NCBI GenBank assembly: GCA_019188255.1
Contig: JAETXT010000006.1
Location: forward strand, 2,108,001 to 2,172,000
From: Verticillium longisporum
Taxonomy: Eukaryota > Ascomycota > Sordariomycetes > Glomerellales > Plectosphaerellaceae
DNA: 64,000 bases
Reading direction: 5' to 3'
The notes under the pieces are model-generated. The model was not told the origin of the DNA. It did not search any database and saw only the letters and a list, made by a program, of their open reading frames with translations. The first letter of the stretch is position 1. Each line of letters opens with the position of its first letter. Positions 36,058 through 47,411 of the stretch are shown in pieces. The position numbers and the translations under genes are program-made.

Positions 36058-37605
36058 CTACCATCCGATCTTGAAGCCGCCGGGCAGCAGCCTCTGGAAG
36101 ACGCGCATGGGGTCGTACTTGCGCGAGATGTCGAGCAGCTTCTTGGCGCTGGCGGCGCCGTAGCCGGGGAAGACCTCCTGGAACGCGGCAGCCTCGCCCA
36201 TGTAGTTGAAGGCGTCGAAGAGACCGGCCGCCTCGGTCGCGTCGTTGATGGCCTTGGTCGTGCTCTCGACCCACTTGTTGACGGCGGCCTCGTACTTGGC
36301 CGAGCGCCACTCGACGACCTCGGCCCACGCCATGAGCGTGCCCTTGTTCTGAACGTCGATGCCGAGCGCGTTGCCGCCGGGGTTGGCGCGCGCCGACGCC
36401 GACTGCCACAGCGACGTGATGGGCTGCCAGTTGATCGACACGAGCACGAGGTCCTCGAGCGGCACGGACGCGTACAGCGACGGCAGCTGGCTGATGAAGA
36501 CGTCGTGCGAGATCTGGATGCCCTCGAGGAGCTCGTTGTAGTTCTTGCCCACGGTCGAGCCCGCGACGAAGACGTCGTTGATCTGGTCGACGACCAGACC
36601 GCCGACCTCGACGGCAAAGTCGGCCACCGTCTTGAACGCGAGCGTGTTGGCAATGGCAGGGATGGCGAAGAACGGCTCAAAGCACGCCGGGCGCGTCTCC
36701 GTCTCGCTGTCGTAGAAGAGAATCGCCGAGCCCACGCTGTTCTCGGCGTCCGAGGGCACCACCATGGGCACAATGTGCGACAGCGGGTCCGTGTTGAAGG
36801 CCGAGTAGTTGGCAATGGCCTGGAGGAACGCGTCAATGTCGTGGCCGCCCACTGTGTAGGCGCCGGCGAAGACGCGCTTCGAGGGGAACGTGCGCAGCGT
36901 GAACTTGGTCACGATGCCAAAGTTGTTGCTGCCGCCCTTGAGGGCCCAGAAGAGATCCGTGTTCTCCGACGCCGACGCCTTGACGACGCGGCCGCTCGAC
37001 AGCACGACCTCGTACTCGAGCACGTTGTCGGCGGCCCAGCCGGCCTGGTTGCCGTAGAAGCTGACACCGCCGGCGAGGAGGAGACCAGGCACACCGACGG
37101 GCGCGAGACGACCGCCAGCGACGGCCACGTCGTACTCCTCGAGGTACTTGTACGCGGCACCCCACTTGTAGCCGGGACCGTCCTGGACGCACTAGCGGTC
37201 CCAGAAGTCGGCGTGGGTCGTGTGGTTGGTCAGGTCCATGAGGACGCCGACGTAGATGCTGTTGTAGCCCTTGATCGCAGTGTGGGCGCCGCCGCGGACG
37301 GCGAACTTGGTCTGGGTCAGACGGCTGTTGAGGATGCCGGCGGACACGTCCTCGGCGTTGGCGGGGCGGAAGATGCACTTGGGGTTCATGAGCTGCGTGT
37401 TGGACCAGAAGGCCTTGTTCTCGGCCTCGTAGACGGCGTCGCCCGGGTAGAACACCTTGGCCGGGTGCACGAGCTTGAGGGCCGCGCAGCCGAGGAAGAA
37501 GAGGGTGCGGGGACCGATGTCTGCCTCGCGCTCGTAGTGGACGGCGGGCGTGACACCGGCGAGGGCCGCCGCGGCGGCGTAGCCCAGGACCATCAGAGAC
37601 TTCAT
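36058..37605 (-). CDS. Secreted FAD-linked (berberine-bridge-type) oxidase with an in-frame TAG
   Basis: Starts at 37605 with a signal peptide (MKSLMVLGYAAAAALAGVTP). The PCMH-type FAD domain follows with 'KFAVRGGAHTAIKGYNSI' (the His is the usual 8-alpha-histidyl FAD attachment site), 'VGVLMDLTN', 'AVAGGRLAPVGVPGLLLAGG', 'GWAADNVLEYEVVL' and 'LFWALKGGSNNFGIVT'. The C-terminal berberine-like segment ends 'RVFQRLLPGGFKIGW'. These enzymes oxidise sugars, alcohols or secondary metabolites with O2. The frame is uninterrupted for 515 codons except for one TAG at 37192-37194, between 'THADFWDR' and 'VQDGPGYKWGAAYKYLEEY'; the frame is identical on both sides. No canonical intron removes it without deleting conserved sequence. 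It may be a nonsense mutation or a base-call error. Confidence 0.85.
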
Positions 37606-40600
37606 GTTTCCGAGCATGTCTGCTACCGCTGTTGCTGCTGCTTGTCGGTGGGGGGTGCGGAAGAAGAGGAGGCGAGGCGCGAGACGCGGCTGGACGATCG
37701 GAGCAAGCGTTTGCTTCGGTCAAGGGGGGCGAGATGATGGACAAGGACGAGACAGGAAGTTGAACTCGATGTCTCACACGCTCACACACACTCTTCCTGA
37801 CGCATGGCAAGAGGCATCTCGGAACCTGGGGTGTGACATGCGTCTTAAAGGGAATCCTACGGCCCTTTCCTCAGACGAGCCAATTACTACATCGAGTACA
37901 GAATATTGACTACAGGAAGCACCGGAGATGAGGAGATCGTGTGCCTTGGCCGGATTCCAGGAACAACGCCGATGTTGCGGACTTAACCAGCACCAACTGG
38001 CGTGGCGTACCATGTATGCCGCCGAACCTGTAGTATTGATGATTGGGGGGCATGGCCTCTGCAGGGGCCTGGCAGTATTCTGCCCTCGTGGAGAGCTTAT
38101 TGCTTATAGCGCGGAAGGCCGCAGCAGCAGCGCAGCAAAGGACTGTGAGGTATTCGTACCATGACAGGGTATGCAGCCCAGGTACTGTACATGGTACGTG
38201 CCCCCCCTGGATGGCCCAGGCTTCTTCTGCGCCGGCTGCATGTGATGATTGCGACCTGCAGCCCCATGTTCCTGTCATGCTTCTGCAAGGAGAACGCGGT
38301 GGGCAGGGGAGTGTCCAGGCCATGGACGGCCGACCTGCCGAGTTGGTAGGTCCATGGTCGGTCGACGGCCTTCGCAGAACCCCCGAGGCACTCGAAAGAA
38401 GCACCATTGATCAATGGATTCTTCGGTAGCGGGGTTCATCTTGACACTAGAGTTGGATGTTGTTTTGTCAGCCGATGGTCGTTGGCTTCGTTGGCTGTTT
38501 GGTGGTTGTTCCATTTGAGTTGGTTGTTGGTTCAATGTTTATCTTGCCCTCAACTCCCGATCACACGGCATGAAGCGCCACATCTCCCACCCCCCTCCCC
38601 TCATCTTCCCGTCCATCTGGTTCATCAGATCTCTGTCAGCGACTCAGGTTTCCTTCTTGTCCGTCCCACGCGGCACAGCGAAGCCCGCCCTGCCCAAGGT
38701 AACACCTCCATGTGGCAGCTCACCTGGGTCCCACGGCCCCGGTATTGCAGAATCTTTACCGTTACAATGCGCCCCTCCCCTTCTGTCCAGACTCCACCAT
38801 CAGACGATGAAAATACGCATTGATGACAATAACTGGGGGTGCGCTATCAGCGGGCCGCACACGTCTGTCCACTAGGTGGACACGCGCCGTTCATGTTCTT
38901 TGTCGGCTCTAGAAAGTCGACGGCGCCCGTTCTCTAGCCCTGCCTCCCGAGGCCGCCGTCCCTCCACTCTCTCCCCTGGCTCACATCCAACCGGGCGCTC
39001 CCTCGGGAAGAGAGGGCGAGAGAGCCGCAGGGTTTTGCAACCTTCGCATTGCGCCATCCGCCGAGGGGTGGCAATGCCACCTCCGCTGATTCAAGCCAGG
39101 GGGCAGGCCCTTGAGGTAAATCTCACGACGCCTGGAAGGGGCCTTCTCGCCGGCGACGACCATCTCCCGTCCCACGCCGGAATCGATTCCGGGAGGGGTG
39201 GCGCTGGGCTGATTGGCGTAGGCCGTCACTAGAACCGGGGGAAAAGGTCGACCTCGGTTGCAGTGCCGACAGGGATCAGGCTTGCAGGTCCCCCATTCGC
39301 CATGCAGGGGCTTTCGTGTGGTTGTTCGCAGCGACCCCTGGGCCGCATAGCACAGCATTGCCCCTCTCTCACTTCTGCTCTCGCTCTCTCTGTGTCGTCT
39401 CGTCTACCGGAGCTCGCTTCCCAGAGGCTATCGAGAGAAACAAAGTCCATGTAGTCGGGAGGCCAAGACTATGTTGTCTCAGCTCAGGTCCGGGGAGACA
39501 TTCAGCACCGCCGGGTCATCTAGTGACTTGCCTTTGCCATTTATGGGTCCTGTTCGCATCTATTCAGTGCCGAGCATGAACCAAAGTCACTAGACGTTGG
39601 CCATATTCTTGGATCCATCAGAGAAGTGGCTACCCCGTGGATCATATCAATCTCCACAGAATCCGGTGGGTGGTCTGAAGGGGACCCCTGATGCTGGACT
39701 GTATGCACCAATTTCTGGCAGACAAGCCCCCGCCTATTTACAAGGACACACACACTGCTTGTTGAGACGCACAGGACTGATCTTAGCGTGTCGTCCTTCC
39801 AATCGGCCGATACGGCTTGATCCCGGCCTGCCTGAGTATGGCATGATTTTAGTGTGAAGAATGGAGACGGTTGACACTTGCTTGAGCTTGTCATGTTTTT
39901 GCCTCTGCTCCCATCACGATGTAACAGGACGAAGACCAAAGCACGCGGCCACGCCCCCATTCATCTCGTATCATTAGAGATCGTGGCAATCGGTCGAGAG
40001 GGAGGCAAGCAATCCTTCCTAATCTGGTCACCTCGTTTTTCTCGGCGACGGGCTTCGTAGCAATGCCGAGGGTCGTCAGCGTGCAGCCCACGCCTCTACC
40101 TTGCCTTGGCTGATACATATCACAATCCGCGGCAGACGCGGACCGACAGGTTGGTCGGGACCGCTTTTTCTTTTCTCTTCCCTTCCTCCCTTCACCATGG
40201 GGCTCCTCGCCTGCCCCATCCATCTGCCTCCACATGAGCAATGCCATCAACGGCGAGCCAAGACCTGCCAGAGCCGTTCTTGGCCACCACGAGGGATGAG
40301 TCCGGCGATGTGCGGTGCGAAGCCTGCACAGGAAAGTCTCCGTACAATGTTACATACAGGCTGCATAAATACCACCTCGGTCCTCCTTGGCCACTGAACC
40401 CCCTGTCGTGGCGTGCCTTAGCTCAACAGGACGACATCGCTCTACGTGGGATGTCGTCCGCCATCTTAGCAGAGGGAGCTATGCTAAGACCGCCATTCTC
40501 TTTTTGCCTCTGATCCTTCACAGCACGCAAAAGAGCCGGCAGGGGGGGAGGAAGGTACCGCAGCAACGGTATCCCATGGCAGGGTGTGTGCGCCGGCGCG

Positions 40601-41069
40601 CGCGCATGACCGCCCATTACGGAGCGCAAAGCGATGGAGAAGGGCGGGATGACAGGTCCAGATGAAGTGTTTCCTCTCGAAGCAGAAAAGGCTGAGAGGA
40701 AGCCGTGTTTTTAGCTCGCGGTCTAAGGTCAGGTACCGCGCCCTACTCTATCACACAGACGATCTGCTTAGTCCCCGGGGAGAAGGGTCAAGGGCGGGAG
40801 CGTCCCCCAAAAATATACAAACGGTCGGCAGTTCCCTCGCCGAGTACGAAGGCGCTCGTCTCGAAATCTTGTTCCGCCCTCTCTCTCTCTCTTTCTCCTT
40901 CCCCTTCTCATTCCTAATTCCCCCTTTATTCCCCTGGTTTGCCCACTTGACTGTTTAGCCCCTGGCCTTGCTTCTCTAGGTTCCTCTGGCCATCATCGAT
41001 CGAGGACGTTTCTTTTCGTCAACGCAGCCGTAACTGTTTCTTGTTGTCCTCTTTCCACAGTTGGACACC
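37606..41069. other. Long gene-poor region
   Basis: 3.5 kb without a recognisable gene. Short frames on both strands have no family resemblance. A CT-rich tract at about 40870-40905 lies in the probable 5' leader of the next gene. Confidence 0.5.
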
Positions 41070-42521
41070 ATGTCGATGCAGGATGGGGTTATGTACGTCG
41101 CGCCTGTGCCAGAGGGCTATGTGCGTGATCCGACTACGGCGCCACAAGTGACTGCGCTCATGATCGTATCGGGCGTGAGCTTTGCCTTGGCCGTTCTTTC
41201 GACAATTGCGCGGATCTGGACGAGAGCGGCCATCATCCGCATGGTTTCCCTAGACGATTGTACGTCAAACACCCCTGCTTTGCGGATTTTGGCATGTTTG
41301 GCATGTTCTTCCATGGCTGACTCGCGTTTTCCCTAGATCTCATGATCGGCGCCCTGGTAAATCTAACCTTATCGAAACTTAAAATGCCTTTCGAATATTG
41401 TCTAACAAGTTGCAGCTCTGCGGCACAGCCCTCGTTGCCTTTGTGTGGCACAGTACGTCTCGACACCATGACGATGACCAACGTGCAGTATACTGATCCA
41501 TGATGTCGTAGTGCTCAACTGGGGCCTCGGGAAGCACCTCTGGAACGTGCCCATGACGCCCGACTTTTATCCCAACTTTGCGCTCTCCAACGTGCTGGCG
41601 GCCATCTTCTTCTGCCTCGCAACAGGCCTCGCCAAGGGCTCGATCCTGCTCTTCTATCTGCGCATCTTTCCCTCGCGCAAGATGATCTGGACCGTCTGGG
41701 TCCTCTTTGGCTTCACCGTCGGCTACTCGCTCGCCTGCGCCCTCGTCAACGTCTTCAGCTGCAACCCGATTGCTGGGTCGTGGGCGCTTGAGCACGCGGC
41801 CACGGCCGTCTGTATCAACCGGCCCGTCTTCTACTTTGTGCAGGCGAGCCTGGGCATCTTCACCGACATCACGACCGTCGTGTGCCCGCTGCCCGTGCTC
41901 AAGACGCTGAGGCTGCCTCTGAAGCAGAAGATTGGTGTTGCCGTGGTTCTGTCCATGGGTGCCCTGTGAGTACTCTTCCGGCTACGCGTTGCACTGAAAA
42001 AAAAAAGCATCTTTGCTGACGGCCTTGTAGGGTCTGCATCATCAGCGTGATTCGTCTGCACTCGCTCTACATCCTGCTAAAGGAGACCGACCTCACGAGT
42101 GAGTCCCCCCTAAGAGCACCGCGGAAAACATGGCACGCGCTAACAAGAAGCAGTGAACACGGTCACGGCCCTCATGTGGTGCGTCCTCGAGCTCAACCTC
42201 AGCATCTTCGGCGGCAACATCCCGGCCGCCAAGCCGCTGCTGCAGCAGATTTTCCCCAAGCTCTTCGGCACCTCGCGCCGCGACACCTCCAACGCCATCT
42301 ACCTGCACTCGTCCCACGGCGAGCGCTCGCAGACCAAGGGCAGCCGGGCCATGGGCGGGTCGCACTTTGCGCCCGATGCCAGCATGCGCACGCAGACGCA
42401 TGTCGTGGGCGACAGCGGCAGCGAAGAGTACATCATGCAGGACCAGAAGATTACCAAGACGGTTGAGTTCAGCTTTGACGTGCAGAGCGCGAGGGACTCG
42501 GACGCCGATCTGCGGAGGTAG
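41070..42521 (+). CDS. Rhodopsin-domain/PTH11-type integral membrane protein (6 exons, 378 aa)
   Basis: Exons 41070-41259, 41337-41356, 41416-41452, 41512-41965, 42031-42098 and 42154-42521 all have GT-AG borders and sum to 379 codons. Seven membrane segments are predicted, including 'ALMIVSGVSFALAVLSTIAR', 'AIFFCLATGLAKGSILLFYL' and 'IGVAVVLSMGALVCIISVIR'. The landmark 'SLDDYLMIGALL', the Cys-containing 'CNPIAGSW', 'DITTVVCPLPVLKTL' and a final 'ALMWCVLELNLSIFGGNIPA' are characteristic of the large fungal rhodopsin-like family that includes PTH11-related receptors. The Ser/Thr-rich cytosolic tail lacks a CFEM domain. Exons 2 and 3 are only 20 and 37 nt but are needed to read 'DDYLMIGALLCG' and 'FVWHMLNWGLG'. 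Ligand and coupling are unknown. Confidence 0.88.
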
Positions 42522-42963
42522 GGGGCTTGTTGAGAATAGCTTCAGCCTGGGGCACGGAACGTGGAAGCATGGTAGCGGAAGCATGGCGGGAAAAGCGTAA
42601 TCACGATTGTAGTTTTTTTCGGTTTTGAATCTCGAATGAGATCTCGATCAGTCAGATCTCCATCCTGTCAGCGTGCCGTCGGACGTCCGAAGCCGGTCCG
42701 GATTTGGAGGTGTGCCATTCTCAGCCGCGTGTGTGACCTTCTGTATTGGGCTTCAGCCGCTCGGCATGGAGAGCTGCTGTACAGGCCCACTCATGCAGCG
42801 GTATGTTTGTTGCCTCGGACAGATCGACTGTTCTCGACTTGTTCTTGACTCTACCTCCTTCTCAGATCTCACGCATTTACAGCAGTTGCCAGCCTCACCA
42901 CCGCTTCTGCAAACCAGACACCCAACCACAGCTAGTATTCATTCTCCAGCCGAGAAAGCTGCC
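42522..42963. other. Intergenic region before the FSH hydrolase
   Basis: 3' flank of the rhodopsin-like gene and 5' leader of the hydrolase. The hydrolase frame stays open back to 42673 without conserved content. No other feature seen. Confidence 0.5.
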
Positions 42964-43752
42964 ATGACCGTCCCAGACCCTACGCTCCCGCTCCCGCGCA
43001 TCCTTTGCCTGCACGGCGGGGGCGTCAACGCCGACATCTTCGCCGCCCAGGCGCGCGCCCTCATAGCGCGGCTCGCGCCGTACTTCCGCCTCGTCTTCGT
43101 CGACGGGCCCTTCCTGTGCGCCGCCCACGAAGACATTGTCGCCGTTTACGGCGAGCTGGGCCCCTTCCGCCGCTGGCTGCCGTGGCTGCCGTCGCACCCG
43201 GACGTCGACGCCGAGACGGCGTCGGCCGAGATCCGCTACAGCCTGCGCACCGCCATGGAGGGCGACGACGCCGCCGGCGCCACGGGGCCCTGGGTCGGCC
43301 TGCTGGGGTTCAGCCAGGGGGCCAAGATGGCCGCGAGCTGGCTGTACACGCAGCAGGTCCTCGGCCGTGGGGCGGCGACGGCGTTTCGGTTCGCCGTGCT
43401 GCTCGCCGGCCGGGCGCCGCTTGTCGTGCTCGAGGAGGGCGTCGCCGTGCCGCCGGGCGTGGCGGATGCGTCGATGAGGAGCACGCAGTTTGAGGGGCTG
43501 CCGGAGGGGATCACGGGCGATGCGCACGTGCTGAAGCTGCCGACTGTTCATGTGCACGGCCTGAGGGACCCTGGCCTCGAGATGCATCGGGTCATGATGA
43601 AGTCCTACTGCGAGGAGGGCACGACGAGGTTGGTTGAGTGGAATGGCGGTCACCGGGTGCCGATCAAGCAGGCGGATGTCGATGCCGTTGTTGGGGAGAT
43701 TTTGAGTCTGGGCAGAGAATTGGGATTGGTGGATGGTGGTGAGCTAGCATAG
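42964..43752 (+). CDS. FSH-type serine hydrolase (alpha/beta hydrolase)
   Basis: Intronless, 262 aa, the usual length for the fungal family serine hydrolase (FSH1/OVCA2) group. The N-terminal 'RILCLHGGGVNADIF' forms the oxyanion region. The nucleophile elbow GFSQGAKMA holds S117. D202 in 'HGLRDPGLE' and H230 in 'WNGGHRVP' complete the triad. The ATG at 42964 was chosen because homology begins directly after it. The family contains general carboxylesterases and also tailoring hydrolases of secondary-metabolite clusters; no synthase gene is nearby, so a housekeeping esterase is as likely. Confidence 0.92.
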   Translation: MTVPDPTLPLPRILCLHGGGVNADIFAAQARALIARLAPYFRLVFVDGPFLCAAHEDIVAVYGELGPFRRWLPWLPSHPDVDAETASAEIRYSLRTAMEGDDAAGATGPWVGLLGFSQGAKMAASWLYTQQVLGRGAATAFRFAVLLAGRAPLVVLEEGVAVPPGVADASMRSTQFEGLPEGITGDAHVLKLPTVHVHGLRDPGLEMHRVMMKSYCEEGTTRLVEWNGGHRVPIKQADVDAVVGEILSLGRELGLVDGGELA

Positions 43753-44100
43753 CGTCGGCATTGGTTTGCTCTTCGAGGGTTCTTGAAAACATTCACGATA
43801 GTGTGTCCTTGCTCATGCTGTGAATAGGCAGTACACCTCGATTGATGTGGTCACTGCAGTACGGACTAATCGTCCTTCATTTCAAGCTGGAGCACAGCTT
43901 AGACTGAAGCACAGCTTAGACTGAAGCACAGTTCAGATTTAAGGTAGCGCCATCTCGCGACATTGGCGGAGCCAAGGCAAACAAGCCGTGAACTCGGTTC
44001 CAGCCGTGAGTCACTTCGCCGAAGCGGGCACTGATAAACGCTTCGTCGCCCACGATCGGACATCCAAGACACTTTGTGTACCAACAACTCCTTCATCGCC
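43753..44100. other. Intergenic region with a short tandem repeat
   Basis: About 43895-43935 contains an imperfect GCACAGCTTAGACTGAA tandem (two to three copies). Otherwise promoter of the SDR gene. Confidence 0.5.
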
Positions 44101-45117
44101 ATGGCTGCCGTTCCCGACGTCCTTGTCACCGGCTCGGCCGGACACCTTGGCTGCGCCCTCATGCTATCGCTTGCCTCTCACGGGCACACCCCCATCGGCA
44201 TCGACATACTCGCCGCAGCCACGACGACGCACGTCGGCTCCATCGCCGACCGCCCCTTTGTCGCCTCCATCTTCGCCCGCTACCCCTCCATCCAGCATGT
44301 CCTCCACGCCGCGACGCTGCACAAGCCGCACGTCGACTCGCACACCAAGACCGACTTTATCAACGTCAACATGACGGGGACGCTGAATCTCCTCGAAGAA
44401 GCCTCAGCCCGCAGCCCGCAGATGGCGTCCTTCGTCTTCATCTCGACAACCTCCACCTTTGGCCGGGCCTTGAGCCCTCAACAGGGCAGCCCCGCCGCCT
44501 GGATCGACGAGGCCGTCGTGCCGATCCCCAAGAACATCTACGGCGTCACCAAAGTCGCCGCCGAGGATCTCTGCCGCCTGGTGCACGCGCAGACGCGCAT
44601 GCCCGTCCTCGTGCTGCGCACGAGCCGCTTCTTCCCCGAACAGGACGACGACGAGGACAGGCGCCGCGCCGTGGACGATGAGAACCTCAAGGTCCTCGAG
44701 CTGGCGTATCGGCGCGTCGACATTTCCGATGTCGTGTCCGCTTGCGTTTGCGCCATGGCGAGGGCACGGGATGTGGGGTGGGGGAAGTACATCATCAGCT
44801 CGCCGCCTCCGTTCCGTCGTCATGAAGAGACGCTCAGGGGCTTGGATGCTGATGCCGGGGCTGTGTACAGAGATGCGGTGCCGGGGATGGAGGACGCGTT
44901 TGCGAGACGGGGCTGGGGGTTCTTGCCGAGGATTGATCGGGTGTATGATTCTTCCAGGGCGGTGGCCGAGCTGGGGTGGAAGCCTGAGTATACGATACAA
45001 AAGACGGTGGAGCGTCTGGCCAGAGGTGAGGAGTGGAGGAGCGAGTTGGCTTTCAAGGTCGGGAAGAGAGGGTATCACGCTGTGCCGACGGGGGTCTATA
45101 CCACCGCTGAGAGATAA
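44101..45117 (+). CDS. Extended SDR: NAD-dependent epimerase/dehydratase
   Basis: Intronless, 338 aa. The Rossmann motif is VTGSAGHLG (9-17). The catalytic Ser region is 'FVFISTTSTFG' (111-121), and Y147 with K151 in YGVTK completes the active site. 'LHAATLHKPHV' (68-78) matches the active-site loop of UDP-glucose 4-epimerase-like extended SDRs. The C-terminus ends in a substrate-domain helix and is of normal length. Such enzymes epimerise or dehydrate nucleotide sugars or reduce small carbonyl compounds with NAD(P). The substrate is not predictable. The start at 44101 places the Rossmann strand at residues 6-10, as usual. Confidence 0.92.
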   Translation: MAAVPDVLVTGSAGHLGCALMLSLASHGHTPIGIDILAAATTTHVGSIADRPFVASIFARYPSIQHVLHAATLHKPHVDSHTKTDFINVNMTGTLNLLEEASARSPQMASFVFISTTSTFGRALSPQQGSPAAWIDEAVVPIPKNIYGVTKVAAEDLCRLVHAQTRMPVLVLRTSRFFPEQDDDEDRRRAVDDENLKVLELAYRRVDISDVVSACVCAMARARDVGWGKYIISSPPPFRRHEETLRGLDADAGAVYRDAVPGMEDAFARRGWGFLPRIDRVYDSSRAVAELGWKPEYTIQKTVERLARGEEWRSELAFKVGKRGYHAVPTGVYTTAER

Positions 45118-45753
45118 ACGATCTGTTCGCTACGTATTGTTGATGCGGACGTCGAATTCTCTTGTTTCATGAATAGGTACGCGCTTACTCCTGATGAGAA
45201 TACTCATGAACATTTCGAAAAGGTGGTGGACGAACTGGGAGAATTGAGGCTCCTTATTTGAGCTCACAGACCATCACTTCAGGACCCAGGAACAGCGAGT
45301 GTCTGTAAACATGTACAAATTCGCTACGCCTCATAATTCTTTTGGTTCGAGAGGGTTTATATACCACATCTTCTGTCTGCGAGACCATGAAGGAGAAAGT
45401 TAAGTGCAAGGCTTTCCGCATGATGAACCCATTCAGAGCATCAGAAGTGGTTGCAAGCCTGGGAAATACACCTGTAATTCGATATCGCCACTATTTTATC
45501 AATGGAGAAACAACATTGACTCTTGAGAGCATGGTAATATGCGAGTCACGGAAATGCTTCACTGATACTGGAAGGTGAGACTCGAATGTAGCATCTCTGC
45601 ATCGGAATCTGCAGACATTCAGGTAACACATCGCAAGATGAGCACAGCAAAGCCCAAATGTCACAGGCACAAGGGAAGCCCTGATTATTTGCATGTATCC
45701 TGAAATCAAGACGCTACATCGTCACCCAAAACATCCCCCGCAAATGTGCCACA
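45118..45753. other. Intergenic region, no gene recognised
   Basis: Convergent 3' flanks of the SDR and HAL2-like genes. A 78-codon frame from 45342 has no family resemblance. Confidence 0.5.
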
Positions 45754-46853
45754 TCACTCCAACGGCCGCAGAAGATCCCCATGCCCCTCTGCCCTGACAG
45801 CATCCTGCACGGCAGCTAGGATCTCGGCATGCACGCCCGCCGGCGCGGCAACCCAGCCAAAGTTGGCAACCATCTTACGCCCCGCCGTCAGGTCGGGCTC
45901 CCTGCCATCGACGTCGGTCACCTTGCCGCCGGCCTCCTGGAACATGAGCATGGCGCCGGCGTGGTCCCAGATCTTGCCGAGGCGCTCCCTCTTCTTGTAG
46001 ACCCAAAAGGTCACGTTGGCGTGGCCGAGGGCGAGGAGGCCCAGCGCGGCACCCAGCCGAGGAGATCGTTGCCGGGGTAGGCGAGGCCCATGCGCGTGGC
46101 AATCTTCTCGTGGATGCCGGGGATGGACGAGTCGGCGTCCGTGCTTGTGACGAGGCGGTACGATGACGTGGCGGTGGGGTGCTGCGGGATGCGGGTGCCG
46201 GCCAGGTCGGCGGCCCCGGGCAGCGGCCGGAGGAACGACCCGCGCCCGCGGACGGCGTAGAGGAGGGAGCCGCCATGCGGGTTCCGGTCGATGGTGTGGT
46301 TCTGGATCGGGGGCGTGGCGTCGGGCGAGAGGTTCGGCAGGCCCACAACAGCGACTGTCTGCTTGCCGTCGACGAGGAGGCAGGCGTTGACGGCATAAAT
46401 CTCACCGCGAAGGTAGGTTTTTGTGCCGTCGATGGGGTCGAACACCCAGACGCGCCCCTGGTGAGGCTGGCCGAGGCCTGCACGGTCGATGAGCTCGCAG
46501 GTGTGGTCTGGCGACGTTGGGAAGTGGACCACCGAGGCACCGTCCTCACTCTCGACCTCGGCGGCTTTGACCTCTTGCAGAATCGCCCACACGGCTGCTA
46601 GCAAATCGGGGTTCGCTCGCAGGTCGTCAGCAGCCTCCTCGCCGACAAAGGAGTCACTAGGAAAGGCCGCCGTAAGGGTGGCGGTGAGGATGGCCTGGCA
46701 AGCAAAGTCGGCCACGGTGACCGGGCTGTGGTCATCCTTGTCGATGTGTCCTACGCGGTTGTTGGCAGCGGCCAGGACGATTTTTGATAATTTCGCAGCG
46801 CGTTGGATAGCCGATATCGTTGTCGTGAGCTCCGCGAGGTACTGTGAGTCCAT
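45754..46853 (-). CDS. HAL2-type 3'(2'),5'-bisphosphate nucleotidase, interrupted by one missing base
   Basis: This inositol-monophosphatase-fold enzyme removes the 3'-phosphate from PAP/PAPS in sulfate assimilation and is the classical lithium/sodium-sensitive target in yeast. Seen in order: 'DDHSPVTVADFACQA', the metal ligand loop 'SFVGEEAAD', 'VFDPIDGTKTYLRGEIYAV' (the DPxDGT metal site) and, after a frame change, 'IWDHAGAMLMFQEAGGKVTD' (the WDxAxG-like metal site). The two frames overlap at about 46045-46055. Adding one base around the GGTGCC there joins 'NDLLGWV' to 'LGLLALGHANVTFWVYKKR', giving 366 aa, the family length. Domain order and residues are otherwise complete, so the intact gene would be functional. 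Confidence 0.88.
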
Positions 46854-47411
46854 CGTCGGTGAGGGGGCCGGGGCCGCCCAGGGAGCCTAGGTATGGTGTT
46901 TTGATGGTGACGAGGGGTGTTCCAGATTGGTGCCGTGAGTCCTTGCTGAGGCTTGATACTGGTGAAGGATAAGGTCGACTGAGAATATGGCAGGTGAGGT
47001 CCAATTGACAAAATTGTGAGTGAATTGAAGATTGAGGCAATAGATAGATGAGTCTGATGCAAGCTGAGCTGAAGTGAAGCGAAGCGAAGCGAACCCGATG
47101 GGTGCAAGAGTGAAAATCCGTGGTAGTGACGTTTTGTGGGGCCACCGTCATCGGCTCCTGCCCCGCAAGGGACTGATCTGGGTGCGCCTGCCGTTCGTCA
47201 AGCTGCTGGCAGTAGCACCCCGAGGGACCATCATCGTCATTGAGGGCATCACGAGGCAATGGCAAGCTGAATGATGCGCTTGCTCCTTCTAACTCCCGGC
47301 TTCGACCCTTTGTCCAAGAAATTATCTATCGGTCCTTGATCAAGTGAACAAAAATGCAGGAGAACAAACTCAACTACCTAGGTAGGTAGACCTAGGTAGG
47401 TACCTAGGTAA
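46854..47411. other. Intergenic region with CCTAGGTA cluster
   Basis: Promoter side of the HAL2-like gene, then a dense palindromic motif cluster listed separately. No gene. Confidence 0.5.
47374..47410. repeat. Dense CCTAGGTA palindromic repeat cluster
   Basis: Overlapping CTACCTAGGTAGGTA, ACCTAGGTAGG and TACCTAGGTA units fill 37 bp directly after the stop codon of the adjacent minus-strand gene. Confidence 0.7.

Noticed and set aside
36505..37737. 410-codon open frame on the plus strand
   Set aside because: It is antisense to the FAD oxidase. GC-rich third positions keep the opposite strand open, and its Val/Glu/Arg-rich content has no domain.
42673..42963. Upstream extension of the FSH hydrolase frame
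   Set aside because: The family fold begins right after the ATG at 42964. The upstream part reads like a translated leader.
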